52,147 bases of DNA, from positions 69,001-121,147 of the forward strand of contig CAUYUJ010003559.1 in NCBI GenBank assembly GCA_963575745.1, written 5' to 3'. A program made the translations under genes and the position numbers. The notes beneath the pieces are model-generated. The model was not told the origin of the DNA, made no database searches, and saw only the letters and a list, made by a program, of their open reading frames with translations. Numbering within the stretch: position 1 is the first letter of the stretch; each line of letters begins with the position of its first letter. The stretch is from Prorocentrum cordatum (Eukaryota > Sar > Dinophyceae > Prorocentrales > Prorocentraceae). Of this stretch, positions 20,655-30,226 are shown piece after piece.

Positions 20655-21639
20655 GCCTCGCTCTCCACTCCGCGAACTTCGTGGCCTGCAGTGGCTTGGT
20701 GCAGCCGTCTGCCGTGTTGGTGGCAGTCGGCTCTTTGTGAACTTTGAGCTTCTCCTCGTCGTACTTCGCTTGCAGCCACAGCAGCCTCGTCTCTATGTGC
20801 TTGAGCGCCCCACACCCAGTCCTTGATATGATGCCTCGAGCCGCCGTCGAGTCCAGCCTGAGCTTGAGCTCCAATGGGAACCCTATGAACTCCATCAACT
20901 TCTGCATGTGGAGGCCCTCCGCCACCGTGGTGACTGCCGCGTATAACTCGCTCTCTCCAGAGGAGAATGCCTGGCAATTCTGGCCCTTCGTGAACTCCCT
21001 GAGGTTCGTCGTGCCGAACTTCAGCGCGCAGCCTGGCGTGCTCTTCCTGTCGTTAACGTCTCCTGCCCAAGCTGCGTCTGAGTAGGCGTACAGGTACTCG
21101 GTGTTGTCGCTCTTCGTGACCAAAATCCCGTAGTCTGCCGTGCCCTTCAGGTACCTTGCCAACCGTCTGAGCCTCTGTATGTCTGGGTCCCTCGGTGCGC
21201 TGAGTGACTTGCTCAGCTCGTGAACTGCGTACGGGATGTCTGGCCTGTACTTCAGAAGATGCCTGAGGATCCCGACGCACTTATTGTACGACTTCTTGTC
21301 GACTGGGCTCGCGGCTGGCAACTCCAGGTCCTCGTTCTTCCGCGCGTTGACCATCGGTGTCGGCACGTCCTTGCAGTCAGTCAACCCGAGCTCGCTCAAG
21401 ATGTCTTCGATGTACTGTGGCCTCGGCGCTATGTGGATCGTGTGCGCGTCGCTCTGAGATATGAGTACACTGATCCAACCTTCATGATATTCGCCTCTTT
21501 GAGCTTGAATACTGGCGCTAAGTTCTCCTTCAGCCACTTCAACTCCGTGTCGCTCCCTGACGAGTAGATGTCGTCCTGGTGCACCTCGAACACCAGTGTT
21601 GAACCTGGCCGTCTGAAGATGCTGGGCTGCTCGGGGCAC
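20326..21639 (-). pseudogene. RT end and RNase H of element 1, frameshifted
   Basis: This frame takes over from the main polyprotein at about 21,480, where VFKLKEANIMKVG leaves one frame and WISVLISQSDAHTIHI continues in another. The residues before that point in this frame are not meaningful. It contains the copia connection region (SELGLTDCKDVPTPM) and a complete RNase H: Asp187 in YSDAAWAGD, Glu229 in SSGESELYA, Asp263 in RLDSTAARG, and Asp311 in TADGCTKPL, the four acidic residues expected. From about residue 350 on, the better reading lies in the third frame (the membrane module). The shift could be a disabling mutation or, less likely, a programmed one; I see no clear slippery site. Confidence 0.85.
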
Positions 21640-24600
21640 TGATCGATCCCGAGCATATTGGTCTGGTCCGTCACGTACTGGTTGAACTTATTGGAGGCCT
21701 TGCGCTCCCCGTAAAGCTGCTTCTTCATCTTCCACCACTGCCTCGCGATCTTGCCGCCGCGAGCGTGGTACCGCTTGACCCACTCAACTGGCGGATCTAC
21801 GTGCGCCTCCTCGTCCTCGTCGGCGTGGAAGTACGCGTTCTGGGCGTCCAAGACCATCGTGTTGTAACCGTGCTGCACCGCGTGCTGGTCCATGAGCCTT
21901 CCAGTGCTGCTGGTAGCTCCTGCCGTGAACAGCCCTTCGAGGTCAGGATCGTCGCTCTTGAATTCTTTCGCAACGAATCTGCATCTCCACCCGTCTGGGC
22001 CTCTTGGTGTGCTTTCCCATCTCGTGGACAGAAGATCTGCGTTATCAGGGATCGTACCAACAACGTCGAAGATGTCGAACTCCTCCATCGCATTCATCTC
22101 CTTCTCCTTTCCCTTGAGAGTGGCCTTCACGATATCAGGGTCGGCGCCCTGGTACTCGTCCCTGTTCTCCTGCAGGTAGGCGTCGTCGTCGAAGTCCGCC
22201 TGGTGCTCTTCCGCGTCCATCGTGACCAGCTCGTCCACCCTCGCCTTCTTCTCGGACGGCGCCCTGATGCCTAGCGATTCCGCCACGTCTCGCTTAATAG
22301 GCGATGGTGGTGGTCTCTGTCTTGGCGGAGCAGGCCCTAGTGACTGAGCTTTGTCTTGGCGTCGCTGTGCGTTCGCATCCATGCTTGCTGCACCGTCGCC
22401 CCCAGCTGGAGCTGCGCCATCGCCCCCAGCTGGAGCTGCTGTCTGACTTGGGGCTGCCGCTGCTGCAACACCACCGTGTGGCTCTGGGTGCACCTGAGCT
22501 CTCGGCTCGGATGCCCCTGCGGCCGCGGGCGGCCCTGGTGCAACAAGTGGTGCAGCCTGCGGCGCCTTGGGTCTCTTCCTCGGTCTTCCCATCGGTCTGC
22601 CTGCGAACCTATCCCACGGCGTGCCCTTGATGGCCTTGGTGAGGTCCGCTCGGCTCTGCTCTGAGACTGGCGCCCTCTTGGCCGTCCTGGTGGTGAACAC
22701 GCCCTCGCTGGTCCCGAACAGGTGCTCGTCCGACTCGATCGTCTTGCCCAACCAGATCCCTCTCTCGAGCCTGTCGTCAGCTCGTCCTTGTCTAACTCCA
22801 CCTCGTATTTTGCCCGTCGCCGTGACCGACAACTTGAAGAGCGCCGCTTCTCCGAACTTCAGAACTTCTCCCTGGTACGCTTTGCCGTAGCTGTCCTCGC
22901 ACGCTGTTCTGTGGTTCGCCTTCGCGTGATACCGCTCGAGCACCCAGCCAGCGCGCCTCACTATCCAGGGCCAGGTGTCCATGGAGGGGTCGATCTGCAT
23001 GCATAACCGCGCTTCCATGTCCAGCCTCATCGTCCTTATCTGGCCTTCAGCTGATTGCTGAGCTCTGCCCGCAGCTCCCACGCTCTGGCTGCTGAACCTC
23101 GGCGTCTTCTTGATCTCGAGCTTGATCCCGTCGGTCAAGCACTTCTGCCTTACCTGCTCTGCGATCACTCCCAGCGCCTGCTCAGGGCCCACCTTGAGCA
23201 TCGCCTTCGGGTAGGCCATCCGCTTGACGAAAGACGTGCAGGTTGATGAGATGTAGTTCGTCTCGTCGGACTTCGTCGGGGCTGCTATTACCATGGGGTT
23301 TTGCGCTGCCGTATCCACCAATGCCAGCGTCGTCGCCCAGGCCTGGTCTCCAGGGTTGTGCTTCCTCTCCGGGTCCTGCATCAGGTGGCAGAAGTCCATA
23401 TCGAACTCTGGCAGCTCCTTCGTCTCCTCTGGCCTCTGCTCGCGCGGCTTGGCCCTGCCCTTGCCCATGACGCACCGCGCGCACCGCGGCTGATAAGGCA
23501 GGTGCGTGACCTCGTGTCGTGCTCGCTCTTCTGGTGTCGGTTCAGCTGGAGCTCGTGGTACGATAACTTCGCCCTGGCCCCCAGCTTCTGCCAGCCCCCT
23601 CGCGCGCTCCTCGAGCCACTTCTCATCCCTGATCTGCAACTCGACCTTCGCCTCCGCGTGCGCCGAGCGCCCCCGCGGCTGCTGCTTGGCGCCCCAGATC
23701 GGGGCCTCGAGCTCCTTCAGCCTCTTCCGCATGTCTTCCACCGAGCTGTCGCTGAAGAGCCCGCCTTGACCGATTGGCTCACCGTGCTGTCGAACCTCGA
23801 GCCATTGTTGGGCTAGCTGTTCTGCTTCTCGTTCCATTCGGGCGCTGTCCGATGCACCTGGGTCCGGCGATTGAGGTGCCCCTGCGACTGCCGCAGGCTG
23901 TGGCGCCGCTGCTGCCGCTGAGCTCGAAGCCGCTGCTGAACTTGATGCTGCCGCGCTCCCTGGTGCCAGCTGCATCACCTCGTCCCCGACTGGCACGATC
24001 ATCACCGTCGGCTTGCTGGGCGATAGTTTCCTCTTGATTCGTAGTCCAAACGTACGTCCCTTCATGTGCGCTGGAACCTTCACTCGTCCTCGGTCGGTGT
24101 CGATCTCCAGCCGCGGGTCATCTTTCTTGAAGTGCATGTCGATGCCGTTCCTCGCGGGCTTGCCGGCGCTCAGGAGCGCTCCCTTCACGTCGCTCTGCAC
24201 GAACGGCGTCTTGGCGTTGATGATCGTGTGGCCGTTGATGTCCAGCGCCGCATACTCGACGAAGATCTTTCGCCCTGGCGGGATCTTGTCTCCGTTCGCG
24301 CCTCGAAGCCGAACTCCACCAGGTCCGATATCAACTCCATCTTCGGCGAAGTCCCACGGGCAGGTGTGCTCCTCGCAAGCGCTGTCCAAGGGGAGAAACT
24401 CGCCACCTGCCTGGTCGAGGCCGTCTCTCCACACATTGAACACCCACTTGTCGCCATCGTCGCTCTGGTCGCCGCCCTCTTGGTCGTCGTCGCCCTGAAC
24501 CTCTGGCGACTCGACCTCGTCGTCATTAATGGTCTCGACCTGGCCCGCGTGCTCATGCGCGTGGCTATCCTCGCACTCGTGGGCTTCGATCTCCCAGGGG

Positions 24601-25865
24601 TGCACCTCTGGATCCTCGTCGTGCTTGCCTGTGTCCTCGTGCTGGCCCTCTACGTCGCTGTAGTCGCCCCAGTGCTCGCGCAGCTTGCACCCGTACTCGT
24701 TGTCGTTGTCCGCTTTCACCTCCTCGATGACCGCCGTCGCTGGCTTCTCTTCGACTGGTCGAACCTGTTTGGCTGGTGGCTCTCCTCTGAGTCGAGATTT
24801 GCATTCGGCCCACTTGTGTCCTTTCTTGCCACAGTGCTTGCAGTCGCCCTCGAACCTAGTCATGGGTCCTGCTGCTGCTCCACCTCGACCTTTACCTTTT
24901 GAGCCGTCGCCTTTTCCTTCACCCTTCAATCTGCAGTTCTCAGCTCTGTGTCCAGGCCGCCCGCAGATGAAGCAACCACCTTTGCCTTTGCCACTGCCAC
25001 CTTTGCCGCGATCCTTTCCGGCACCTTTCCAACTGTTGTAAGCTGCGTCGGCGTCCATCGGTGCAGGTCCCATCTGGTCATCGGCTCCGACACTCCTGCC
25101 GTTCTTGTTGAAGGTCCTGCCGAACTGGAGGTGCTCTCGGATGCTCTGCTGCACTTCCTTATAGCGTCTGTTCGCTGGCCCTGTCGCCAGTCTCACCATT
25201 GCTCGAACTGATTCGGGAGCATGGCTTGCCAGCGCTGCGATCTTCATCGCGTCGCTGACCGTCTCGGTGCTCTCCGTCTCGTACTCTGTGATGCGGGTTT
25301 CCCATGCTGTCATGTCGTTCGTGAACTCCTGGCTTGTCGCTTTCTGGTCCCAGCCTGGCTGCAAGATCCCCATCAACAGTGCGGTGTGTCTCCCTCCGAC
25401 GTCTGGCGCGTACTCAGCTTTGATCCTCTTCCACGCGATGATGCCATTATGTTTCTCCGCGCCTCTCACCAACGTCAGTGCCTTGCCCCTGACTGTGTTG
25501 ACCAGCAGGAAGTAGAGCTGCTTGGCCCTCTGCTGCTGTTCTGGACTGAACACGCTGAACTTCAGGTCCGCCAGGTCTCTCGATGCTGCGTCGAGGGTGT
25601 CCTCTAGATCTCCCATCCCGCACACGCTCTCGAAGATGAATGACCACTCCTGCCAGGCTTCGTCTCTGCCGTTGAAGATCGGGCACTTCTTCAGCACTCG
25701 CGGGTCGATGTGCTGCTCCTGCCCGCCGTCGATCCGAGTTCCTCTCTGCGGTCCAGCTCCTGCGCCGCCTGCAGACTGCTCTGCTGCGAGCCGTGCTGCT
25801 CGCTCTCCGTCGAGCTGCTGGCGCACCTCCTGGAGTGCCTGGGCCAGCTGCTCGAGCGTCGCCAT
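21429..25865 (-). CDS. Copia Gag-protease-integrase-RT polyprotein (element 1)
   Basis: 1,478 residues, starting with ATG 36 bases inside the 5-prime LTR. Residues 1-35 are a coiled-coil-like start (MATLEQLAQALQEVRQQL), 60-250 Gag, then two CCHC knuckles (C298/C301/H306/C311 and C342/C345/H350/C355), and an acidic His/Asp/Glu-rich linker to 475. The protease has LPLDSACEEHTC (Asp494; DSA in place of DSG). The integrase has the HHCC finger H784/H788/C795/C798, Asp822 or 824 and Asp851. At the usual catalytic Glu the motif reads VGAAGRAQQ, with Gly where this family normally has Glu, so strand transfer may be lost. RT runs from ~1293 (WRCRFVAKEF) with Asp1340 in MVLDAQNAYFHA and the Asp pair 1431-1432 in HQDDIY. 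The frame ends in unrelated residues after a shift near 21,480; RNase H follows in another frame. Confidence 0.93.
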   Translation of the reverse strand: MATLEQLAQALQEVRQQLDGERAARLAAEQSAGGAGAGPQRGTRIDGGQEQHIDPRVLKKCPIFNGRDEAWQEWSFIFESVCGMGDLEDTLDAASRDLADLKFSVFSPEQQQRAKQLYFLLVNTVRGKALTLVRGAEKHNGIIAWKRIKAEYAPDVGGRHTALLMGILQPGWDQKATSQEFTNDMTAWETRITEYETESTETVSDAMKIAALASHAPESVRAMVRLATGPANRRYKEVQQSIREHLQFGRTFNKNGRSVGADDQMGPAPMDADAAYNSWKGAGKDRGKGGSGKGKGGCFICGRPGHRAENCRLKGEGKGDGSKGKGRGGAAAGPMTRFEGDCKHCGKKGHKWAECKSRLRGEPPAKQVRPVEEKPATAVIEEVKADNDNEYGCKLREHWGDYSDVEGQHEDTGKHDEDPEVHPWEIEAHECEDSHAHEHAGQVETINDDEVESPEVQGDDDQEGGDQSDDGDKWVFNVWRDGLDQAGGEFLPLDSACEEHTCPWDFAEDGVDIGPGGVRLRGANGDKIPPGRKIFVEYAALDINGHTIINAKTPFVQSDVKGALLSAGKPARNGIDMHFKKDDPRLEIDTDRGRVKVPAHMKGRTFGLRIKRKLSPSKPTVMIVPVGDEVMQLAPGSAAASSSAAASSSAAAAAPQPAAVAGAPQSPDPGASDSARMEREAEQLAQQWLEVRQHGEPIGQGGLFSDSSVEDMRKRLKELEAPIWGAKQQPRGRSAHAEAKVELQIRDEKWLEERARGLAEAGGQGEVIVPRAPAEPTPEERARHEVTHLPYQPRCARCVMGKGRAKPREQRPEETKELPEFDMDFCHLMQDPERKHNPGDQAWATTLALVDTAAQNPMVIAAPTKSDETNYISSTCTSFVKRMAYPKAMLKVGPEQALGVIAEQVRQKCLTDGIKLEIKKTPRFSSQSVGAAGRAQQSAEGQIRTMRLDMEARLCMQIDPSMDTWPWIVRRAGWVLERYHAKANHRTACEDSYGKAYQGEVLKFGEAALFKLSVTATGKIRGGVRQGRADDRLERGIWLGKTIESDEHLFGTSEGVFTTRTAKRAPVSEQSRADLTKAIKGTPWDRFAGRPMGRPRKRPKAPQAAPLVAPGPPAAAGASEPRAQVHPEPHGGVAAAAAPSQTAAPAGGDGAAPAGGDGAASMDANAQRRQDKAQSLGPAPPRQRPPPSPIKRDVAESLGIRAPSEKKARVDELVTMDAEEHQADFDDDAYLQENRDEYQGADPDIVKATLKGKEKEMNAMEEFDIFDVVGTIPDNADLLSTRWESTPRGPDGWRCRFVAKEFKSDDPDLEGLFTAGATSSTGRLMDQHAVQHGYNTMVLDAQNAYFHADEDEEAHVDPPVEWVKRYHARGGKIARQWWKMKKQLYGERKASNKFNQYVTDQTNMLGIDQCPEQPSIFRRPGSTLVFEVHQDDIYSSGSDTELKWLKENLAPVFKLKEANIMKVGSVYSYLRATRTRST

Positions 25866-25883
25866 TCCGTCCGTGGATCGAAT

Positions 25884-25901
25884 TTTAGCTCCGCGTAACC
25901 A
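25884..25901 (-). promoter_or_regulatory. Primer binding site of element 1
   Basis: Directly after the 5-prime LTR end (CAACA) the minus strand reads TGGTTACGCGGAGC. The TGG pairs with a tRNA CCA end. The rest only loosely resembles the initiator-tRNA site TGGTAGCAGAG seen in many copia elements, so the primer is uncertain. Confidence 0.5.
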
Positions 25902-26026
25902 TGTTGCGATCTACATTAACTCCTGATGTGATGCTTCTCACCTCAACTCCTCGGGCCGAAGGCTATCGAACACACCATGGCATGCTATGCTCGCCTGCGC
26001 CTTGCCCTACCTATAAAACACCAACA
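25902..26026 (-). repeat. 5-prime LTR of element 1
   Basis: 125 bases, TGTTGGTG...CAACA in the minus direction. A TTTTATAGG sequence lies about 10 bases from the outer end. Dinoflagellates typically use TTTT-type rather than TATA promoters, so this could be the promoter, but that is inference. Confidence 0.93.
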
Positions 26027-26354
26027 GTATATACACACGATCACACCTACTTACATACCATGTGTATGCATGTATAAGTATGCGTATGGCGACGTACTTG
26101 TATATGTGTATACATGTATGTATGTACAACGGTTTTTATGCATATATAAAGCCCGGGTGTATATACACAGTGTTCAGGAACATGCAATTCGTAAGCGGTG
26201 GTATGTACATATGTAAAATATTCAAAACATATTGAGCCACACGCGTAACTATCAATATAGGTACGCGTATACATATATATATATATGTATACAGGTCATT
26301 ATATTTCAAGTATAATTATGCACTTGTACATACACACGGATCGATACACACACA

Positions 26355-26416
<62 letters not shown>

Positions 26417-26744
26417 CGTATATATATATCTATATATATATATATATAAAATATATATGCATACTTATGTATGTATGTATTTGTATGCGCACGTAATCAC
26501 ACACACATTTAGGTATATGTGCATACACATGGGTATCGATGGGGCTGCATAGCTATGGTTCATTCGATGCTTATCCATATGTATATACATATATAGACAT
26601 GTGCGCACACACAAACATACATATATATACATATATATATATATATCGACACACACATATACATACATGTGTTAAAACATACACATTTACTATGTGTATA
26701 CGTATGCACACATGTGTCTACATATACATACGTACATATATACA

Positions 26745-26776
<32 letters not shown>

Positions 26777-26800
26777 CATATATGTACATATATGCATGTC
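26027..26800. repeat. AT-rich compound microsatellite
   Basis: TATATG, TACA, ATAC and TA words, with a (TATATG)n run at 26,351-26,414 and a (TACA)n run at 26,735-26,770. It continues the (TA)n at 19,778-19,833, which was separated from it by the insertion of element 1. Short open frames (Tyr/Met/His/Thr-rich) are composition artefacts. From 26,801 to 27,110 there is GC-rich DNA with no recognised gene, starting with a TCGCCGACGGATCGGCGA palindrome. Confidence 0.9.
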
Positions 26801-27110
26801 GCCGACGGATCGGCGATAGACATCCGATAACGAAACTGCAGATTCCTGGGGGGAACGGGCGGTCTGGCCCCCCATCGGGGATGAATGTGCGAGTGGTGGT
26901 CGATGCGCCCCCCCTCCGAGCCTATCCACGCCAAATGTTGCCCCTGGCACCCGCGCCGGGGCGGGGCAGCGGACCGCAGAGCTTGCAGGACGCGGCGCGG
27001 GCGCACTCTGCTTTGCGAAGTCGTGCGTGAAGGGCCCCCGGGCTTGCCTGGGCCGCGCGGGCGGGACTAGCCAGCATCGAATCGGAAACAACGGGTCGGA
27101 ACGGCTTGTG

Positions 27111-27252
27111 TTCGGTCGGGCATGTCCCCTACAGGCGGATTTTGGAAGAAAATATTTAAAATACACCCCCAAGAAATGATAAGAAAATCGTCCCCATACG
27201 ATCTTGATTATTTTTGGATACTCCTCCTGTAGAAGGGTCACGACCGACTTAA
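27111..27252. mobile_element. Small TIR element with 8-bp duplication, copy 3
   Basis: 142 bases. The left end is TTCGGTCGGGCATGTCCCCT then ACAGGCGGATTTTGGAAG. The right end, read on the other strand, is TTAAGTCGGTCGTGACCC then TTCTACAGGAGG. The 8-bp flanks are GGCTTGTG (27,103-27,110) and GGTTTGTG (27,253-27,260), one mismatch. The inside shares AAAATCG-CCCC-TAC and TTTGGATACTCCTCCTGTAG words with copies 1 and 2. Confidence 0.85.
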
Positions 27253-27507
27253 GGTTTGTGCGTCGGATCGGGCCGAGTCGGCAAGGAATCGAAACCATGC
27301 GAAGATCGTTGGTGTCCGCGCTTCAAACTCCGCCCTCCCTGGGTGGGTCGGATCCCCCCTTCCTGCTGGCCTCTTGGGTCGACGCTGGAACTCCCTCCCA
27401 GTGCCGTGTCCCCGGCGCGCCAGGGGAACCCTTTCCTCCCTCCTCCCAATCCTCAATTATTTTATCATACAAGTAATGATACCGGAGAAAAACCCCAATC
27501 ATATGTT

Positions 27508-27680
27508 TGTTAGGGCTATCGGGCTATAGGGCTATGAGGCTATACGGCTATCGGGCTATAGGGCTATCGGGCTATAGGACTGTAACCTATAGGGCCATAG
27601 GGCTATAGGGCTATGGGGCTATAGAGCTATATGGTCTATGGGGCTATAGGGATATAAGGCTATTAGGGCTATAGGGATAG
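27508..27680. repeat. GGGCTATA octamer minisatellite, left flank
   Basis: GGGCTATA with GGGCTATC, CGGCTATA and AGGCTATA variants, in steps of 8-9 bases. The same motif recurs at 29,869-29,940, so it brackets the duplicated GATCGATA units on both sides. Confidence 0.9.
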
Positions 27681-27683
27681 ATC

Positions 27684-28606
27684 GGAGGTGAGAGGGTGAT
27701 ATCGAAGTGGATAAGAAAGCCCCCCTACCGGGAAATCGATTTCGGTTTCGTGTTCGTGCGTGCCGTGCGTGCGGGCGAGGCGAAGCTGCGTGGGCGGGCG
27801 AGAAGAAAGTCTCCTGTGGCTGAGGCGCGGCCGGACCAAATGTCTCCCTTCCGGGCGGCAGGGGCCCCGCGGTGTCCCGCCGGTGTCCCGCTGGTGTCCC
27901 GTGTGGCTGAGGCGCGGCCGGACCAAATGTCTCCCTTCCGGGCGGCCGGGGCCCCGCGGTGTCCCGCCTGTGTCCCGTCGGTGATGATGCTAATGATGAT
28001 GACGATGATGATGATGTTGATGATGATGGTGATGATGATAGTGGTGATGATGGTGAGTTCGGTAGTGCGATCGACAGTGAAACCGAATGTGAGATCGATT
28101 GTGAGATCGATAGTGAAGTCGATCGTGAGACCCAATGTGAGATCGATAGTGAGATCGATAGTGATTTCGATAGTGAGATCGATAGTGAGACCGAATGTGA
28201 GATCGATTGTGATATTGATTGTGATATCGATAGTAGTGAGTTCGATAATGAGATCGATAGTCATATCGATTGTGAGATCGATTGTGAGGTCGATTGTGAT
28301 ATCGATAGTGAGATCGATAGTGAGACCGAATGTGAAATCGATTGTGAAATCTATTGTGAGATCGATCGAATGAGATCGACCGTTATATCGGTAGTGAGAT
28401 CGATCGTGAGACCGAATGTGAGATCGATCGTGAGATCGATAGCCAGATCGATTGTGAGATCTATTCTGAGATCGATTGTGAGACCGAATGTGAGATCGTT
28501 GGTGATATCGAGTGTGAAATCGATAGCCAGGTCGATTGTAAGATTGATCGAATGAGATCGAGTCCCCCCCCTCGCCTCCTTATCACCCGAAGGGTGGTCT
28601 ATGCGG
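27684..28606. repeat. TIR-bounded GATCGATA unit 1
   Basis: It begins with GGAGGTGAGAGGGTG and its core ends CCCCCCCTCGCCTCC (28,565-28,579), an inverted match. This is followed by TTATCACCCGAAGGGTGGTC. Inside are two copies of a ~78-base GC-rich repeat (GGCTGAGGCGCGGCCGGACC, then CTCCCTTCCGGGCGGC and CGGTGTCCCG), a GATGAT run and a long 12-bp array from 28,060 to 28,560 of the form GTGAGATCGATA/GTGAGATCGATT. The array is open in several frames (Asp-Cys-Glu-Ile or Val-Arg-Ser-Ile), which should not be read as genes. Confidence 0.85.
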
Positions 28607-28628
28607 TATGTATAGGTATGTATGTATG

Positions 28629-28709
<81 letters not shown>
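28607..28709. repeat. (TA)n microsatellite between units
   Basis: Almost pure TA of about 80 bases after a short (TATG)n. It separates the two 1-kb units, and another TA run follows the second unit. Confidence 0.95.
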
Positions 28710-28710
<1 letters not shown>

Positions 28711-29795
28711 GAGGTGAGGGGGTGTGAGATCGAAGTGGAACGGCGAGCCCCCCTACCGGGAAATCGATTTCGGTTTCGTGTTCGTGCGTGCCGTGCGGGC
28801 GAGGCGAAGCTGCGTGGGCGGGCGAGAGAAAGTCTCCTGTGGCTGAGGCGCGGCCGGACCAAATGACTCCCTTCCGGGCGGCCGGGGGCCCGCGGTGTCC
28901 CGCCGGTGTCCCGCTGGTGTCCCGTGTGGCTGAGGCGTGGCCGGACCAAATGACTCCCTTCCGGGCGGCCGGGGGCCCGCGGTGTCCCGCCTGTGTCCCG
29001 TCGGTGTCCCGTCGGTGTCCCGATGATGATGATGATGATGTTGATGATGATGGTGAGTTCGGTAATGAAACCGAATGTGAGATCGATTGTGAGATCGTTT
29101 GTGATATCGATAGTGATATTGATAGTGAGACCGATTGTGAGATCGATAATGAGATCGATAGTGAGTTCGATAGTGAGATCGATAGTGAAACCGAATGTGA
29201 GATCGATTGTGAGATTGCTTGTGATATCGATAGTGTGACTGAACGAGAGATCGATAATGACTTCGATAGTGAGTTCGATAGTGAGATCGATTGTGAGATT
29301 GTTTGTGATATCGATAGTGAAACCGATTGTGATATCGATAATGAGATCGATAGTGAGTTCGATAGTGAGATCGATAGTGAGACCGAATGTGAGATCGATT
29401 GTGATATTGCTTGTGATATCGATAGTGAGACTGAACGAGAGATCGATAATGACTTCGATAGTGAGTTCGATAGTGAGATCGATTGTGAGATCGGTTGTGA
29501 TATCGATAGCGGGATCGATAGTGAGACCGAATGTGATACCGATTGTGACATCGATTGTGACATCGATTGAATGACATCGATAATGGTATCGATAGTGAGA
29601 TCGATAGTTATACCGAATGTGAGATCGATTGTGATATCGATTGTGATATCGATAGTGAGATCGATAGTGAGACCGAATGCGAGATCGATAGTGAGATCGG
29701 TAGTGAGATCGATTGTGAGATCGATCGCCAGATCGATCCAGTGCGTCGGTGGTCCCCCCCCTCACCTCCTTATCACCCGAAGGGTGGTCTATGCG

Positions 29796-29796
<1 letters not shown>
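28710..29796. repeat. TIR-bounded GATCGATA unit 2
   Basis: Starts GGAGGTGAGGGGGTG (28,710-28,724), core ends CCCCCCCTCACCTCC (29,755-29,769), a nearly perfect 15-base inverted pair. The internal order matches unit 1: AAATCGATTTCGGTTTCGTG, the doubled GC-rich segment, GATGAT, then a 12-bp GATCGATA array (29,055-29,745), longer than in unit 1. The start-to-start distance is 1,026 bases. Confidence 0.85.
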
Positions 29797-29871
<75 letters not shown>

Positions 29872-29940
29872 TATAGGGCTACAGGGCTATAGGGCTATAC
29901 GGCTATAAGGCTATAGGGCTATAGGGCTACTGGGCTATCT
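29797..29940. repeat. (TA)n, A-run and GGGCTATA right flank
   Basis: A TA run to ~29,840, an A homopolymer at about 29,844-29,869, then GGGCTATA-type octamers to 29,940, matching those at 27,508-27,680. Confidence 0.9.
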
Positions 29941-30056
29941 GGCACCCACGGACACCCGGGCACCCCCGGGCCCCCGGGCCCGGCCACCGAAATCGGCCAC
30001 CCGGGCACCCCCGGGCACCCGGGCACCCGGCCCCGGCCACCGAAATCGGCCGCTCA
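29941..30056. repeat. CCCGGGCAC repeats with duplicated palindrome
   Basis: CACCCCCGGGCACCCGGG-type words with GGCCACCGAAATCGGCC present twice (near 29,983 and 30,036). It could form strong hairpins. Not coding. Confidence 0.75.
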
Positions 30057-30226
30057 CCTCACCTCAGCTTTATATCCGCTAGGACCCCTACAGAAGCAAG
30101 CTCTGATTGGGAAACTTTTTCTTTCCTGTCGCACCCCGAAGCCAGTTTTAGGGCGGGCCCGGAGTTTCGCCTGAGACTTCCTCACCACTCATGGCTCTGA
30201 AGCTGAAAAGTGACAAAGGCTTCAAA

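Larger units (their letters stand above)
19834..26026 (-). mobile_element. Complete LTR/copia retrotransposon (element 1)
   Basis: This is a 6,193-base element read on the minus strand. It has 125-base LTRs at both ends with TG...CA termini in the 5-prime copy, a 36-base leader, a gag-pol frame in copia order (Gag, protease, integrase, RT, RNase H) and a C-terminal hydrophobic module. The 11 differences between the LTRs, without indels, give about 91 percent identity, so the insertion is not recent. It sits within an AT-rich microsatellite: flanks read GTATATA on both sides (19,827-19,833 and 26,027-26,033), consistent with a target duplication but blurred by the repeat. Confidence 0.93.

Noticed and set aside
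27508-27680. CTATAGGG words as phage-type promoters
   Set aside because: They are part of an octamer minisatellite. A phage promoter has no meaning in this context.
27725-29765. Frames up to 388 residues rich in Asp-Ile-Asp-Ser or Arg-Ser-His
   Set aside because: They are translations of the 12-bp GATCGATA array, whose period is a multiple of three.
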